Below, one piece after another: positions 42,310 through 53,700 of a stretch of DNA of 64,000 nucleotides. Position numbers and translations under genes: made by a program. The DNA lies in assembly GCA_000733355.1 (NCBI GenBank), contig JNVV01000006.1, positions 478,556 through 542,555 of the forward strand, read 5' to 3'. The notes beneath the pieces are model-generated. The model saw nothing but the letters and a program-made list of their open reading frames with translations, searched no databases and was not told the DNA's origin. Each line of letters starts with the position of its first letter. The stretch's first letter is position 1. Source of the DNA: Falciphora oryzae (lineage: Eukaryota; Ascomycota; Sordariomycetes; Magnaporthales; Magnaporthaceae).

Positions 42310-43276
42310 ATGCCTGGCGGAGTCTCTGTTCGCGACGTTGATGTAGGTCATTCTGATCTCCCTTGAGCCAGTCGCGATACGAAAAATGCGCCTCAACACC
42401 GTCGGACCTTGCGACTCGAAATCCTCCGCCTCCTTCCCCACGACACCGATCGCTTGCCACCGCCGTTGAGAACACGACGCGGGCTGTCTAGCAGCAGCAA
42501 CCGATTGCCGGTAGCCGGTGGCAGCGGGGGACGGAGCGGGGATGAGGGCGCAGAGGAAAAGACCACTCAAGAGAGCAGCACAGGAAAAAAAGCATTTGGG
42601 AGCAGGCGCGAGGGAGTCGAAAGACTTCTGACGACGGAATCTTGCTAATATGGTGGTCTTTGTTTCTGCGTACAGGCGCACAAGTTCATCAAGGCCTATG
42701 CTGCCTTCCTGAAGCGCCAGGGCAAGCTGCCCATTCCCGGTAAATAACCCCCTTCCACTGCAGCCACTCCGGCTCGGCTGTCCGGCCATCCCCTGATAGA
42801 CGCGACTTGTGTTGACATGCCTCCCTGCTCGCGACGTTCAGGTTGGGTCGACACCGTCAAGACCGGCCCTGCCAAGGAGATGCCTCCCCAGGACATTGAC
42901 TGGTTCTACGTCCGTGCCGCCTCCGTCGCCCGCCACGTCTACCTCCGCAAGACCGTTGGTGTTGGCCGCCTCCGCAAGGTCCACGGCACTGCCAAGAACC
43001 GCGGTAGCCGTCCCTCGCACCACGTTGATGCCTCGGGCAGCGTCGACCGCAAGATAATGCAGTCGCTGGAGAAGATTGGCATCGTTGAGCAGGACGAGGA
43101 GAAGGGTGGCCGCCGCATCACCCAGGCTGGCCAGCGTGATCTGGACCGTAAGTTGTCCTCCCTTCGTCTTGTGCTCCAAGGCAAGATCTCCGGTTCCGTC
43201 ATTCCGCTAACATCTGCCCGCAGGTATCGCCATGACCGTGGCTGAGGCCGAGGAGGAGGAGGAGGATGAGGAGTAA
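42310..43276 (+). CDS. RPS19: 40S ribosomal protein S19 (151 aa)
   Basis: Four exons: 42310..42342, 42676..42739, 42842..43147, 43224..43276 (phases 0, 1, 1). The product starts MPGGVSVRDVDAHKFIKAYA and continues GKLPIPGWVDTVKTG, DIDWFYVRAASVARHVYLR, RGSRPSHHVDASGSVDRKI and GRRITQAGQRDLDRIA, the standard eS19 sequence. It ends in an acidic tail (EAEEEEEDEE), longer than in yeast. eS19 sits on the head of the small subunit and is needed for maturation of the 18S rRNA 3' end. The first intron is 333 bp, long for this genome. I saw no clear C/D or H/ACA snoRNA boxes in it. Confidence 0.97.
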
Positions 43277-44113
43277 TTTCGCGTCTTCGTCTTCGTCGTC
43301 ATTTTCTTGGGTTGGGCAAATACGGGTCTACGTTTCTGGCATGATAGGGTTCACGGCGTCTCAAAATGGGGGTTCTCATATGGCATGAACAAATCGTTAT
43401 TCCTTTCCGCCTCGCCTAATCCCAGCTGCGGCGGCCAGCGGATGCTTGCTAACTCTGAAGCCGCCTTGCCACGATTTGGAAAAGCACATGCAGTTGACTC
43501 TGCCTAGCGCTCTCCAAGTGATACTGAACATGGACTCATACTGTCCGCGCACGTGAAGGCCACGCTGTGTCTTGAGCGGCAGTGCTCCCCTCCCGGACAC
43601 ACAAACATACCCATCTCTAACCCGGTGGGTAACGAGTTGCCATCTCACTTCACTCTGAGCCCCATCCTTCCATCGCGTCGACACTTTGCCCGCCGTCTCC
43701 GCAACATTTTGCATCCATCACCGTGACTGGACAACGCGTCGTGTCAACTATCACGGTTCTCGGCCCTGCCTCCCATCCTGTCAACCTTCTACCACCACCA
43801 AACTGATTAGTCGATCACTAGCATACCTACCTTTGGGGCGCCTCCGTCGCTCCTTCCCGTTGCGGCCCGGAGCGTGTCGCTTCCTAATTTGGAATTACCT
43901 GCTTTTCCCCGGGCAGTTTATTCTAACGTTACCTCTTTTCGTCCTTAACCTCCCAAACCGATACCTTTCATCGCCAGTCGGCCAGTTATTCTCGCCTCTG
44001 ATCACACATTCATCGAAGGGTAACTATCCTTTATCTCGGAGCGCCATTCCCGTTATCCTCTACCCAACATTTTCAGTGACGAACTGGGCTTTCCACGAAC
44101 ATATATCCGAGCC
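43277..44113. other. Intergenic, RPS19 to ankyrin-deaminase gene
   Basis: About 840 bp with no gene recognised. CT-rich toward the right end, compatible with a leader. Confidence 0.4.
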
Positions 44114-46256
44114 ATGGCCGAACCCCCGGCAGCTGTAGGGGGGGCCTGGCGGGCCCAACGAGGCCGTGAGCTCGGCCTACATCCGCTACATATCGCCGTA
44201 ATCGGCAACCGGGTCGGCGATGTTCGACAACTGCTACTAGCCGAAGGAAGCGCTATCAGCGTCCGGGCCTCTGATGGGGCCACTCCGCTGATGCTCGCCG
44301 CGCTGTTCGGCTGCAAGCGCATCGTCAAGCTTCTTCTGAAATCTCGCGCCGATCCCGGGACAAAAGACTACGAGAAGAGAACGGCAGCCGACGTAAGTTC
44401 CACCAACCGCTAGATTACCTAGTAGTTTCCCTAAAATTGACACTCGGGACTCTTATAGTATTGCCGAATCAACAACTTCACAGAATGGAAGTGGCGTACA
44501 TACTCCGAGATCTCTGAGCGTCTTTCTGGCATCAAACTAAGTGACAAGAAGATGGACCACAAATGGATACGAGCCGTTCTCAAATATCGGAACCGACATC
44601 CCCACCTCCCGCAGCCCTGCATCCACATATCCAAAAGCCGGCACGTTCGGCTTCTGGTGCTAGTGGCTAGGGGGAGGCAGAACCGGCTTCTACAGTCGTC
44701 GGCGCGGCATCATGGCCTGTCCCACCTGCCCATCTTCACTCACGTATCCCAGAGAGGTCGCGTGCGAATCTTTCGATGCACCGAGGAATTCATCAAGCCA
44801 GCCGGCGTGCACTCCCATGCCCGTTCGACAATTGTAAGTACCTAATTATTACTATTGGTAAATTATCACAAATCGGGAAACGTAAACACCAATTAGTGCT
44901 AACCACTCGTGACGGGCTAAAAAAGGGTTTTCTGGTAATGGGTAAGCACATGCAGCTGCTCAAGATGGCGACTTCTGGTTGGCGCCAGAACGTCGAAGAC
45001 GACCGCATTCTGGACCGGTCAACCTACACTAGACTGGTTAGAGCCTTCTGCGCGGCTACTAGCTTCCAGCTCTTTGCGAACAAGCATGACAATCCTGGCG
45101 GTAGGGAGAAGGACCTGCACGAAATCGATCGTCTGAAAGGTCTCTGGTTGGCCTCCCACGTTGAGAAGAAACTCGTTCTCTTCCATCTCGTCCAGGTGAT
45201 TAAATGGCCACCATGTTTAAGAGCAAATACGGTCAAAAAAGATTAGACACGCTGACCAAAATGGGTTATATCTCGCCACAGGTAATGCGCAGGCACTTCG
45301 GGGACGAATTTGGGGTTCAGCTAGAATCCGAGACCCCCTTCAATCTGGACAGACTCCGAGCCTTGCGGGAAGCCAACCTTGCACAGGATCGTGAAGTGAC
45401 GATCCTTCTGGGGAATATTCCTTGCACGAACTGCGATAGGTTTATCAGGACGGTAACTCGCCTAACAGGCCTGAAGATTCGCGTCCAGCCCATCCCGGTG
45501 CTTACGGACAATAGGGATCCGGTACCAGCGAAGGCGAAAGAGGGCGAGGGCGACCGTCGCCGCGCCACGCAACCACAGGATTACAACGAAAGCTCGTTAA
45601 CCGCCGACGAAGATACGGACCGCGAAGATATGGAGGATTCTTCATCGCACAATGGTTCGCGAGAGACTCCCCCTGTGATTTTCTCACGCCCCTATCGAAC
45701 AGCCCAAGGAGACCGAGATATCAGACCAGACTCTTTAGGGGATGGTTCGACACCGATCTCCCGCGAGGAGTTCGACCAGCTCACCGAAAATGCCCTCCGC
45801 TCTATCCGCTCTCTCCGCTCTCTCGGCAGGAACTACAGTCGGAGAATTGCGCAAACTTGGTCGGCGCCAATCTCTCTGAACCACCCGGATCCAACGCCCT
45901 CTACCCTTCCCCCAGAGCCGATTGGGAGCTTGATCCCTCCGCAGGGCTCCGAGCTGGCTCCCGAATCAGACACAGAGGAAGAGGAGGGGCCAGAGGAGGA
46001 GCAAGAGCCCGCAGTCATCGTCTTCAACCAAAGCCCTTTGGCCGCTCTAACACGGAGGGAGGTTAACCTCAGAGCATACTCCCGCGCTCGTTCCCAATAC
46101 TCGGCTGGAGCTCCATCCGGTCGCGGTGTTTCGAGTCTTGGTCGCGCAAATGGCGGTCGTGACATTCGGGGCAGTCGTCTTCCAGGTGGCCAGCGCGGCG
46201 CAAGACGCCCGAATCGTTATCGACCGAGGGCTCATCGACAACGCGACAGCAGCTAG
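44114..46256 (+). CDS. Ankyrin-repeat protein with a zinc-deaminase signature and RG-rich tail (632 aa)
   Basis: Four exons: 44114..44392, 44459..44833, 44926..45195, 45282..46256; all junctions are phase 0, and the last two introns have CTAAC/CTGAC branch sites. Two ankyrin repeats lie at about residues 23-90 (LHPLHIAVIGNRVGDVRQLLL; TPLMLAALFGCKRIVKLLL). A 200-residue basic, beta-rich middle follows. Then come LASHVEKKLVLF (His296, Glu298) and VTILLGNIPCTNCDRFI (Cys356, Cys359). HxE and PCxxC, with a strand before PCxxC and a helix after it, are the zinc-binding and catalytic motifs of the cytidine-deaminase fold. The last 220 residues are disordered, acidic, then Arg/Gly-rich. Fungal ankyrin-deaminase proteins related to the bacterial SsdA group exist, to my knowledge, without known function. 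The target (nucleoside, DNA or RNA) is open. Confidence 0.72.
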
Positions 46257-47259
46257 CAGCGAGGACCAGGCGATGATCGATAGCGATGGGGTGGAATATT
46301 CTTCCATCTCTAGACTTCCTACCGGCCTTCCCGACCTGGAGCGATACCGCTATAGACGTCATTGAAACACCACCACGACGTAACGATCTACCGACGCGAA
46401 TCCCTCTTTTTTCACTCTGCATAGGTACCTACTTCCTCGAGCAATATGGGCTCTTCTCATATTTCTCGTCGTATGGATCTCTTATTGTCTCCCGAATTTT
46501 GCGGGTTCACTTTTGTTTGCATTTTTAACAGCTATTCTTAACTGCTTGTGTTCGTTTGGGCGCACCCTTGTTTTCATCCTTTGGGGGTATCATTGTTTCC
46601 TCGTCGTTTCGATGGCTTTAGTACTTCATGGCATTAGTCTTGCCGAGGCCGGCTTACTCGTATCATTGTCTTGTCTGGGGATGATGTTAGGGACAGGCGG
46701 GTAGATGGACTGGAATGTCTCTTTATCATTTTCATGATCGCGATGTGACATTTCCCATACAGTACTATTCCCTTGTCGGGTATGGCACAGGTTCATAACA
46801 AGCGTTGTATTCGGTACGCCACGCAGCCCAAAATCGAGATAAACTTCTATTCCGCTGAGCAATCGGGCCTCATGAAACGAGACAGAACAGACGAGCTAGA
46901 GCCTCGGGGTGACAGTGATGTCATGCGCGAAGACGGATGGGATCCATTGCTGATTACATAACGCTTCCGCGCCGCATGGTGGCCGGTCTGCCCCACCTGG
47001 GCCACATGGGTGGGCACTCAACACGCTGAACGCGATGGCACTTTGACTCGACGCGCTTTTTAAACACAGTGAGTGAAATCGTCGACGAGATTCAGAGCTC
47101 CAACGCCGCCGTCCTCCTTGTTGGGTCATTTTGCAGCCAGACGCCAGATCCCGACGGTGTCGACTCTAAGGAGGACAATTGCTGTAATATTTTGGGAACA
47201 CCGTTGCTGTCTTTTGCTGTTTGTCTACTTGTGTTTGCTCCTTGCCCCCGATGATCTCG
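46257..47259. other. Intergenic, ankyrin-deaminase to DPB11
   Basis: About 1.0 kb. A T-rich 63-codon hydrophobic frame at 46513-46704 is probably 3' UTR or intergenic: it has no family resemblance and its composition follows the local T-richness. Confidence 0.4.
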
Positions 47260-50117
47260 ATGGCGTCGACGCCCCCTTCCTCGTACCCCGACGACTCGGC
47301 ATTCGATCCCGCCCACCCGTTCCAAGGCATCGTGGTCTGCTGCACGAGCATTGCACCGGAGCAGCGGGTAAGTCATTGGATCCCCATGACCGAGGCAGGA
47401 TCTCGAGGCCGAGACTAACGAGGCTGCAGTCTGATCTTGCCGCGAAAACCAACGAGCTCGGCGGAGTGCACAAGTACGATCTGACGCCCGATGTCACGCA
47501 TCTTATCGTCGGCGAGTACGACACGCCGAAATACCGCCATGTCGCCAAGGAGCGCCCCGACATCCTGCCCATGGCCGCCGGCTGGATCCAGGCCGTGAGG
47601 GATCTCTGGACCAAGGACGCCCCCATCAACTTCAGGGAGCTCGAAAGGGCCTGGCGACTCAAGACGTTCGAGACGGATGGCAACCCGCACGGCTCGTCCC
47701 TGGCCTCCCTTAACGACCGTGGGAGGCTGCTGATCTGTTTGACGGGATTCGATGACGCCCACGAGCGCCAGGAGATAACAGAGACAGTGACGGCTAATGG
47801 AGGGGAGTACACCGGAGACCTGACACGGAAGGTCACGCATTTGGTCGTCAACCGCCCCGAGGGGAGAAAGTACGCGGCCGCAAAGACCTGGGGTATTCAC
47901 ACCGTGTCCATCGAATGGATCCGCCATAGCGTCGAGCGCGGTATGATCCTGGACGAGTCGCGCTACGATCCCCTGCTGCCCCTCCGGGAGCGCGGCGTGG
48001 GCGCCTGGAACCGGCGCCAGCCCAAGCGTGCCCCGCTTGGGAAACGGGCACGGGAGGGGTCTAGTGCATCAGGCGCGGCCGAGGGGGCCGGTGACTGGAA
48101 GAGAAAGCTGCGGCGGACCGCAAGCCAAAAGCTGACCAGCCAGCGGGCCGGCCTGTGGGGAGACATTCTAGGGGGCCAACAGGGCCAACAGCGGGCCCCT
48201 TCGGCTGAGCCGGCCGACCAGTCCGAGGGCGAGACTAGCCAAGGCGCTGTCAGCAGGGGGTCGGTATCTCGACAGGCATCCGCGGTAGCCGATCAACCTC
48301 CCGCTGGTGACGATAACAATACAGCGGTCGGCCAGTCCAACGCGGCGCATTTCGCCACTCAAGCCACGCAGGAGGCACCGGAGCCCAGCCGATTTGATCT
48401 CGCCGCCGACCGCCCCGCGTTCCATTCGTGCGGCTTCTACATACGCGGATTTAGCTCGCGGCACGCCGAAATCCTGGTCAACACTGTTCTCTCCCTCGGC
48501 GGCCAGACTGTCTCGACCCTGGAGGACCTTGCGTCGGCGCAGGCCGTCGCCTCGTTCGCCCACCGGATTCTCATCGTTCCACAGGAGTCACAGCCTGAGA
48601 CACACCCACAGATTCCCAACGGCATTGAGATCGTGACTGAATTCTTCATTGAGCAATGCCTGCACAAGCGGCGCTTCTTCCCCCCCGGTGAGCACGTTAT
48701 TGGTCGGCCGTTCCCGCGCTTCCCCATCGTGGGGTTCGAGACCATCGGCATCTCCACCGCAGGCTTCACGGGCCCAGACCTGAACCAAGTGGACAAGGCC
48801 ATCCGGCAGCTGGGCGCGCGGTACGACGAGCGCTTCACTCCCAACGCCTCGCTACTTGTTTGCAGGTCGGTCGAGGCGATCCGGAAACAGAAGCTCGAGC
48901 TGGCGCTGGCCTGGAAGGTGCCTGTCGTCAAGGTTGAGTGGCTGTGGGAGTGCATATCGACCGGCTTCAAGGTGCCTTACAAAGATTTCATGTTCCCGGA
49001 GCTCAAGCAGAGCCTGACACCACCAGAGACCCAAGTGGCCGCGTCCAACACGGGTCTCAGTAGGGAAAGGCTTTCTGAGCGGCTGTCTAGAGAGGAAATG
49101 ATGTCTGCACCTGCGCCTGCGTCTGTGTCCACTTCCTCGTCGGACCTAAGACGGCAGCAGGCACAGAAGGCTTCCAAGGTCACCATCAACCCCATTGACA
49201 CGAGCGCATTCGATAGCGAAGGCGTCGAGGCCGCCGCCCCAAGGCCGAAGGCCGCGTTGCCAGCGAGAGCAGCACAGGCGAAGGACTCGGCAGAAACGGC
49301 AACTTCCGAGCCGGTGACGACGCGACAAGAAGCGCAAGCGGAGAATGACTCCGGCGCAACCACAGGCACCAGAAGCCGGGGTCACTCTGCGCCACTATCT
49401 GAGGTGTCCTCGAACGCGTTGAACAAATCGCCTTCGCCAAAAACGCACGACCGACAACCGCCGAAACCTGACGAGCTCCCAGAGCCCTCGACAATGGCTC
49501 CCGCGCGTAAGGGGCTTGGCAGGATACTGAGCGAGGTTGCGGACTCAGAAGCCCCAGACTCGTCAAGGGAACAGACGCCCGAGGTTGAGTCGGAGTCGCA
49601 GCGGCTGGGGAGTCGCAAGCCCCGGGACGCGCGTCCGCTCAAGCCCGAGGTTCAACATTCCATGTCAAACCAGCTGGCAAGCTTGCTGGACGGCACCGCT
49701 ACGGCGGCCGGTCTTGGGACTGAGGGCGACGGCAGCAGCAGCAGCAATGCCCGCCGAAGGAAACGCGGCATCTTCGGGCGGGCCGTCTCCAATGTCTCGG
49801 CCGGATCGGACGGCAGCGGGTCAGGCCCCGGCGGGCTCGGCAGCGGGTCGCGCGACTCGCTCGTCCCCGTGGTCCGGGAAGATGAGGAGGACGGTAAAGC
49901 GGCGGACCGGCCGCCCCCCTCGACAGAGCTAGTCTACGACGCACCACAGTCCGAGTATTTTAGGGCCTTGTTGAGGACTGGCGGTGCGCCTGGGACGGTG
50001 AGCGACGGTGGCGACGGCAGGAAGCTCACTCTCAAGGACCTGCAGCAGCACCAGCAGGCTGCGGCGGCGATGGGGACCAGGGGTGTCGGTTCTTCGAGGA
50101 GGACGCGGCACCGGTAA
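47260..50117 (+). CDS. BRCT-domain checkpoint scaffold, Dpb11/Rad4(Cut5)/TopBP1 (931 aa)
   Basis: Two exons, 47260..47367 and 47430..50117, phase 0. Four BRCT repeats are visible as two pairs: BRCT1 at about residues 20-110 (FQGIVVCCTSI ... THLIVGEYDTPKYRHVAKE ... GWIQAVRDLW), BRCT2 at 132-220 (LLICLTGFDDAHER ... VTHLVVNRPEGRKYAAAKTWGIHTVSIEWI), BRCT3 at 367-460 (FYIRGFSSRHAEIL) and BRCT4 at 465-552 (IGISTAGFTGPDLNQV ... VVKVEWLWECISTGFKVPYKDF). The rest is disordered, with clustered Ser/Thr-Pro and Ser-Gln sites, as expected of a checkpoint target. This is the fungal Dpb11/Rad4 layout: it links Sld2/Sld3-type initiators to start replication and activates Mec1/ATR after damage. An in-frame ATG at 47251 would add three residues. 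Confidence 0.9.
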
Positions 50118-50472
50118 GGGAAGCACTTTTCTTTCTTTCGTTCTTTTATCATTGTCACATGGGTCCGGCGACATTTCATATTGGGGCAAGGCGGGAAAGG
50201 AGTATGAGGTTTTGGGCAGCATTTTTACATAGCAGCCGGGTGTTTGGTTCTTGTCTTATGATATACCATTAGGATGTGTTTACAGACGCAAGGCGCTCAT
50301 GTTGGGAGGCATGGAATAGGAAATAAGAGCCTCTTTGTTTTATGTACGGGATGAGACCATTAGGTAACCAACTTCCTGTATCACAGTGTAGGTAAAACAA
50401 CCAGTTTGTATGCTTCGACAGCGTTAAATTTTTTTTTTTTTTTTTTTTTTTTTCGCAGCCATGATATATTCC
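50118..50472. other. Convergent 3' region of DPB11-like gene and TEL1
   Basis: 355 bp between the two stop codons. It holds a 25-T tract (50429-50453) next to the TEL1 stop. On the TEL1 strand this is poly-A just past the stop codon. Confidence 0.5.
50429..50453 (+). repeat. Poly-T tract
   Basis: 25 consecutive T (A on the TEL1 strand) 20 bp beyond the TEL1 stop codon. It may serve both convergent transcripts as an end region. Length is uncertain because of homopolymer sequencing error. Confidence 0.9.
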
Positions 50473-50733
50473 TCAGGCATATGCGGCCCAGCCTGTGCCT
50501 TTGCGTCAGCATACCGATCAGTGTAACGAGCATGGGGGAGAGAGACAGGCCATCATCTACGACTCACCAGAATACAAAACAGCCAGGTTCCTCTCCGAGG
50601 TCGCCTGGTTGATCAGGTCGTTGACCGTCGCCGTCACGCTCAGCGTCTTGGACAGCTTCTTGCGCACCACCTCGAGTGCGCGGTCGGCCTCGGACGGCTC
50701 GTTAACGGCCTTGCGCCTCTCCACCACGGCCTG

Positions 50734-50765
<32 letters not shown>

Positions 50766-53700
50766 TGTCGTCGGCGCCCGCCCGCTGCCGCGTCGTCGTG
50801 TCCTGCAGCTTGGCCAGGCGCACGGGCGAGATGGACCACGAGTACAGCGGGTCGTACCGCAGCACGTCGAGGATGGTCATGATGGAGTACGTCTCCTCGC
50901 GGAGGGCGTCCATGGTGAACTCGCAGCAGCGCCGGAACACGCCCTCGGTCTTGGTGATGCCCATGCCGTCGACAATGTCGCGCGTCAGCCGGAACGGCAC
51001 CAGCTCCGGCACGGGCAGCACGCGGCCCATCTCAAAGGCCACGCCCAGGTCGATGTGCACCACCTCGCCCGTACGCTGGTCCAGCAGGATGTTGTGCCCG
51101 TGCCGGTCGCCTAGCCCGAGCACGTGCCCGAGCATCGAGATGGCCGCCGTCGTGCGCGTGTAGGCCAGCCGCCGCACGAACCACTCGTCCGGGTCCGGGA
51201 AGTTCTCCATGAAGAAGTAGCGCATCACCGGGTGGAACCGCTCCGTCACCCGCCGGTACGCCCCGATGCGCACCTCGACCGTCCGCCCCTGCGCGTCCGC
51301 CACCTCCCTACGGCAGCGCGACGCCTTGAGGTCCTTGGGGTAGTACTTCTCGTGCGCCGGCATGAGGTAGTCGTGCAGCGGCTGCGTGTTGGGCACAAAC
51401 TCGATCAGCCCCGACGTCGCCGTCAGCGGCAGCACCTTGTAGGTCCGGATCCCCAGGTTGCGCTGTCGCGTCATCCGGTGGTGCTTGAGCAGCGACGACA
51501 CCGCTGCGAACACCTGCTCCATGATGGCATCCTGCCGCAAGTCGTCGTTGCCGCCCTTGACCAGCTGCTTGTACTTGACCCCGTCCGTGCCCACCGCCGT
51601 GATGATCTTGGGCGCGCTGATGCCCGATGCGATCGCCATGTTGGGCTCCAGCTTCAGGATCGTTGGCACCCCGGAGTAGTCCAGGTCCGCCCGCAGGTCC
51701 ATCTGCATCGTCGGCGGCGGGATGCGGTACTTGGCGAGCGACGAGATGAGGGCCGGGCCCGCCTGCGCATCCTTGATTGCCACCTTGACGCCCTGCTTGT
51801 AGCGAGTGGGGTTCTTCTCCGTGGCCAGCTGGTGGTAGCACCTGTTCGTCCTGTCCACCGCGTACCATATGTGATTCACCGTCTTGTGCTTCAACAGCAT
51901 ATCTGAGATGCGGGCCGTTGCTTTTTGTCGGAGAACAGCAACCTCGTCCTCCTTGTTGGTGCGCGACTTCGTTCCAGACCAGATCTGGTGCATGCCGTGA
52001 TACGGGTGCTCCACGCAGATGCGATAGAGGAGGTTCATGAGGAGCCGCTGGAAGAGCGACGCGTTGTCCTGCAGTCGAGACGTGAGCTGGTTGATCAGTG
52101 GCGCCAGCTTTCTGCTCGGCACCTTGTCCACGTGCTTGCGCACCGCCTCGTTTGTCGAATCCTCACCGGCCCGCTCGAGCCAGAGAGCCGTGAAGCGCAG
52201 GGCGTCGTTGTTGTGCTCGTCTGATGCCGTTAGTGAAAGTAGGTAGTTCTCCAGGCTCAGCTTCACAAACTCGTTCCGAGTCTGCTCTACCCTCCGCAGC
52301 TCCTGCTGGTCCAGGACGAGCCACTGCTTGGCCTTGCCCAGGTGGCTCGTGTACCTGCTCTTCATCTGCGAGTCCCTGGTGTCGTGTATGAGCGTCTCGA
52401 GCTGCGCTACTTCGTCACTCTTGCCCTTTTCAAGGCCCTTCAGCCGATTGAGGTCAGCCAGGCTGTCAGGGTTCTGCAGCTGCTCGTCGCAAAACATGGC
52501 GAACTGGTGGAACACTTTTCCTGCCTCCTTCCCTTCGTTGGCTCCCTTGAGCTCCTTGAGGGCCGGCTCGAGATACTTCTTCTGGATGTTGTCTGGACTC
52601 TCCAGCCTGGCCACCGAGACCTGGTGCCCAATCTTGGCGAGCAGGTCGGCCCGGCTGACGTGAATTGTCTGCTTCTTCAACGCCGAGTCCTTTTCTATAC
52701 CCTGCAGCATACGGATGGAAGGGATCATTTCCCCGTGATCCCAGAAAGAGCTGGCCACCTCCACCTTTACCGCGGCATCCACACTGAGGCCCATGGCATC
52801 GCATGGTCGGATGAGGTCATTCAGCGAGGTGGCAATGTTGAGCGACTCCTGGTTTGCGTCGTGGAAACGGTATATGCCGGCCGAAAGGAGCAATGCTCGG
52901 ATCTCCACGAGCCTGGCCTCAGCCGACGAGAGCTTTTTAGGCCCGCGAATGGTGCTTTGCTGGCTAAGCATGCTTAGTGTCGATGCCCGGCACGACAGAA
53001 TCTGTCGCACATCCTCGTATCTTCCGCTCATCATCCACTTGGATCGCCCCTTGAATTTCTCAAACATGCCCTCGAGCTCAGAGGCGTCCGCGACGCCCAG
53101 GATCTCATCGAGCTCCGTCAAGGCGGCCAGCACATCGAGATTGAGACGGAGATTTGACGCCTTCAGGCTGTTGCCTGTCAGGTAGCGCACTGTGCCTGCC
53201 AAGCCCTCGTGAACGGCCTGTCGCGCCGAAGCCAGGTCTGCCGCCTGGTGAATGTTCTGGTACGCCTTGTACACGGTCACGGCGTGGCTGGTATAGTTTG
53301 ATGGCACAGGCAGATTCCATATCTCGAGTCGTCTCGCGGCGTTGAAAGTGCTATCCATGCTCGCCACGCTACCGTCCAAGCCCTGCTGCGTCTGGAGTAG
53401 CGAATGCGAAAGTCCGGAAAGCCCCAGGTTACCCAGCGCGTGAATAAGAGATTGGCCATCCTTTTCGGACTGTTGATCTCTCTGCCGCACATGGCTGTCG
53501 TACTGGGCTCCGCGAAATGCGAGCCCTTTAATGCCGTCTTTCTCGTACTCGAGCCGAGCAAGGACGTTGGCCAGGCTGGATGTCTGCGGCAGTCCGTAGT
53601 AGGCATCTGGGTCGTCAATATTTTCAAAGATGCTGAGTAGAATCTCGGTCGAGTCGGTCGTATCTAGATCTCGGGCGGCAGACGACCGCCTAGAAGCCCT

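Noticed and set aside
42343..42675. Possible snoRNA in the long first intron of RPS19
   Set aside because: No matching C box / D box pair or H/ACA boxes with stems could be found by eye.
46513..46704. 63-codon hydrophobic frame
   Set aside because: Explained by local T-richness; no family resemblance; most likely untranslated sequence.
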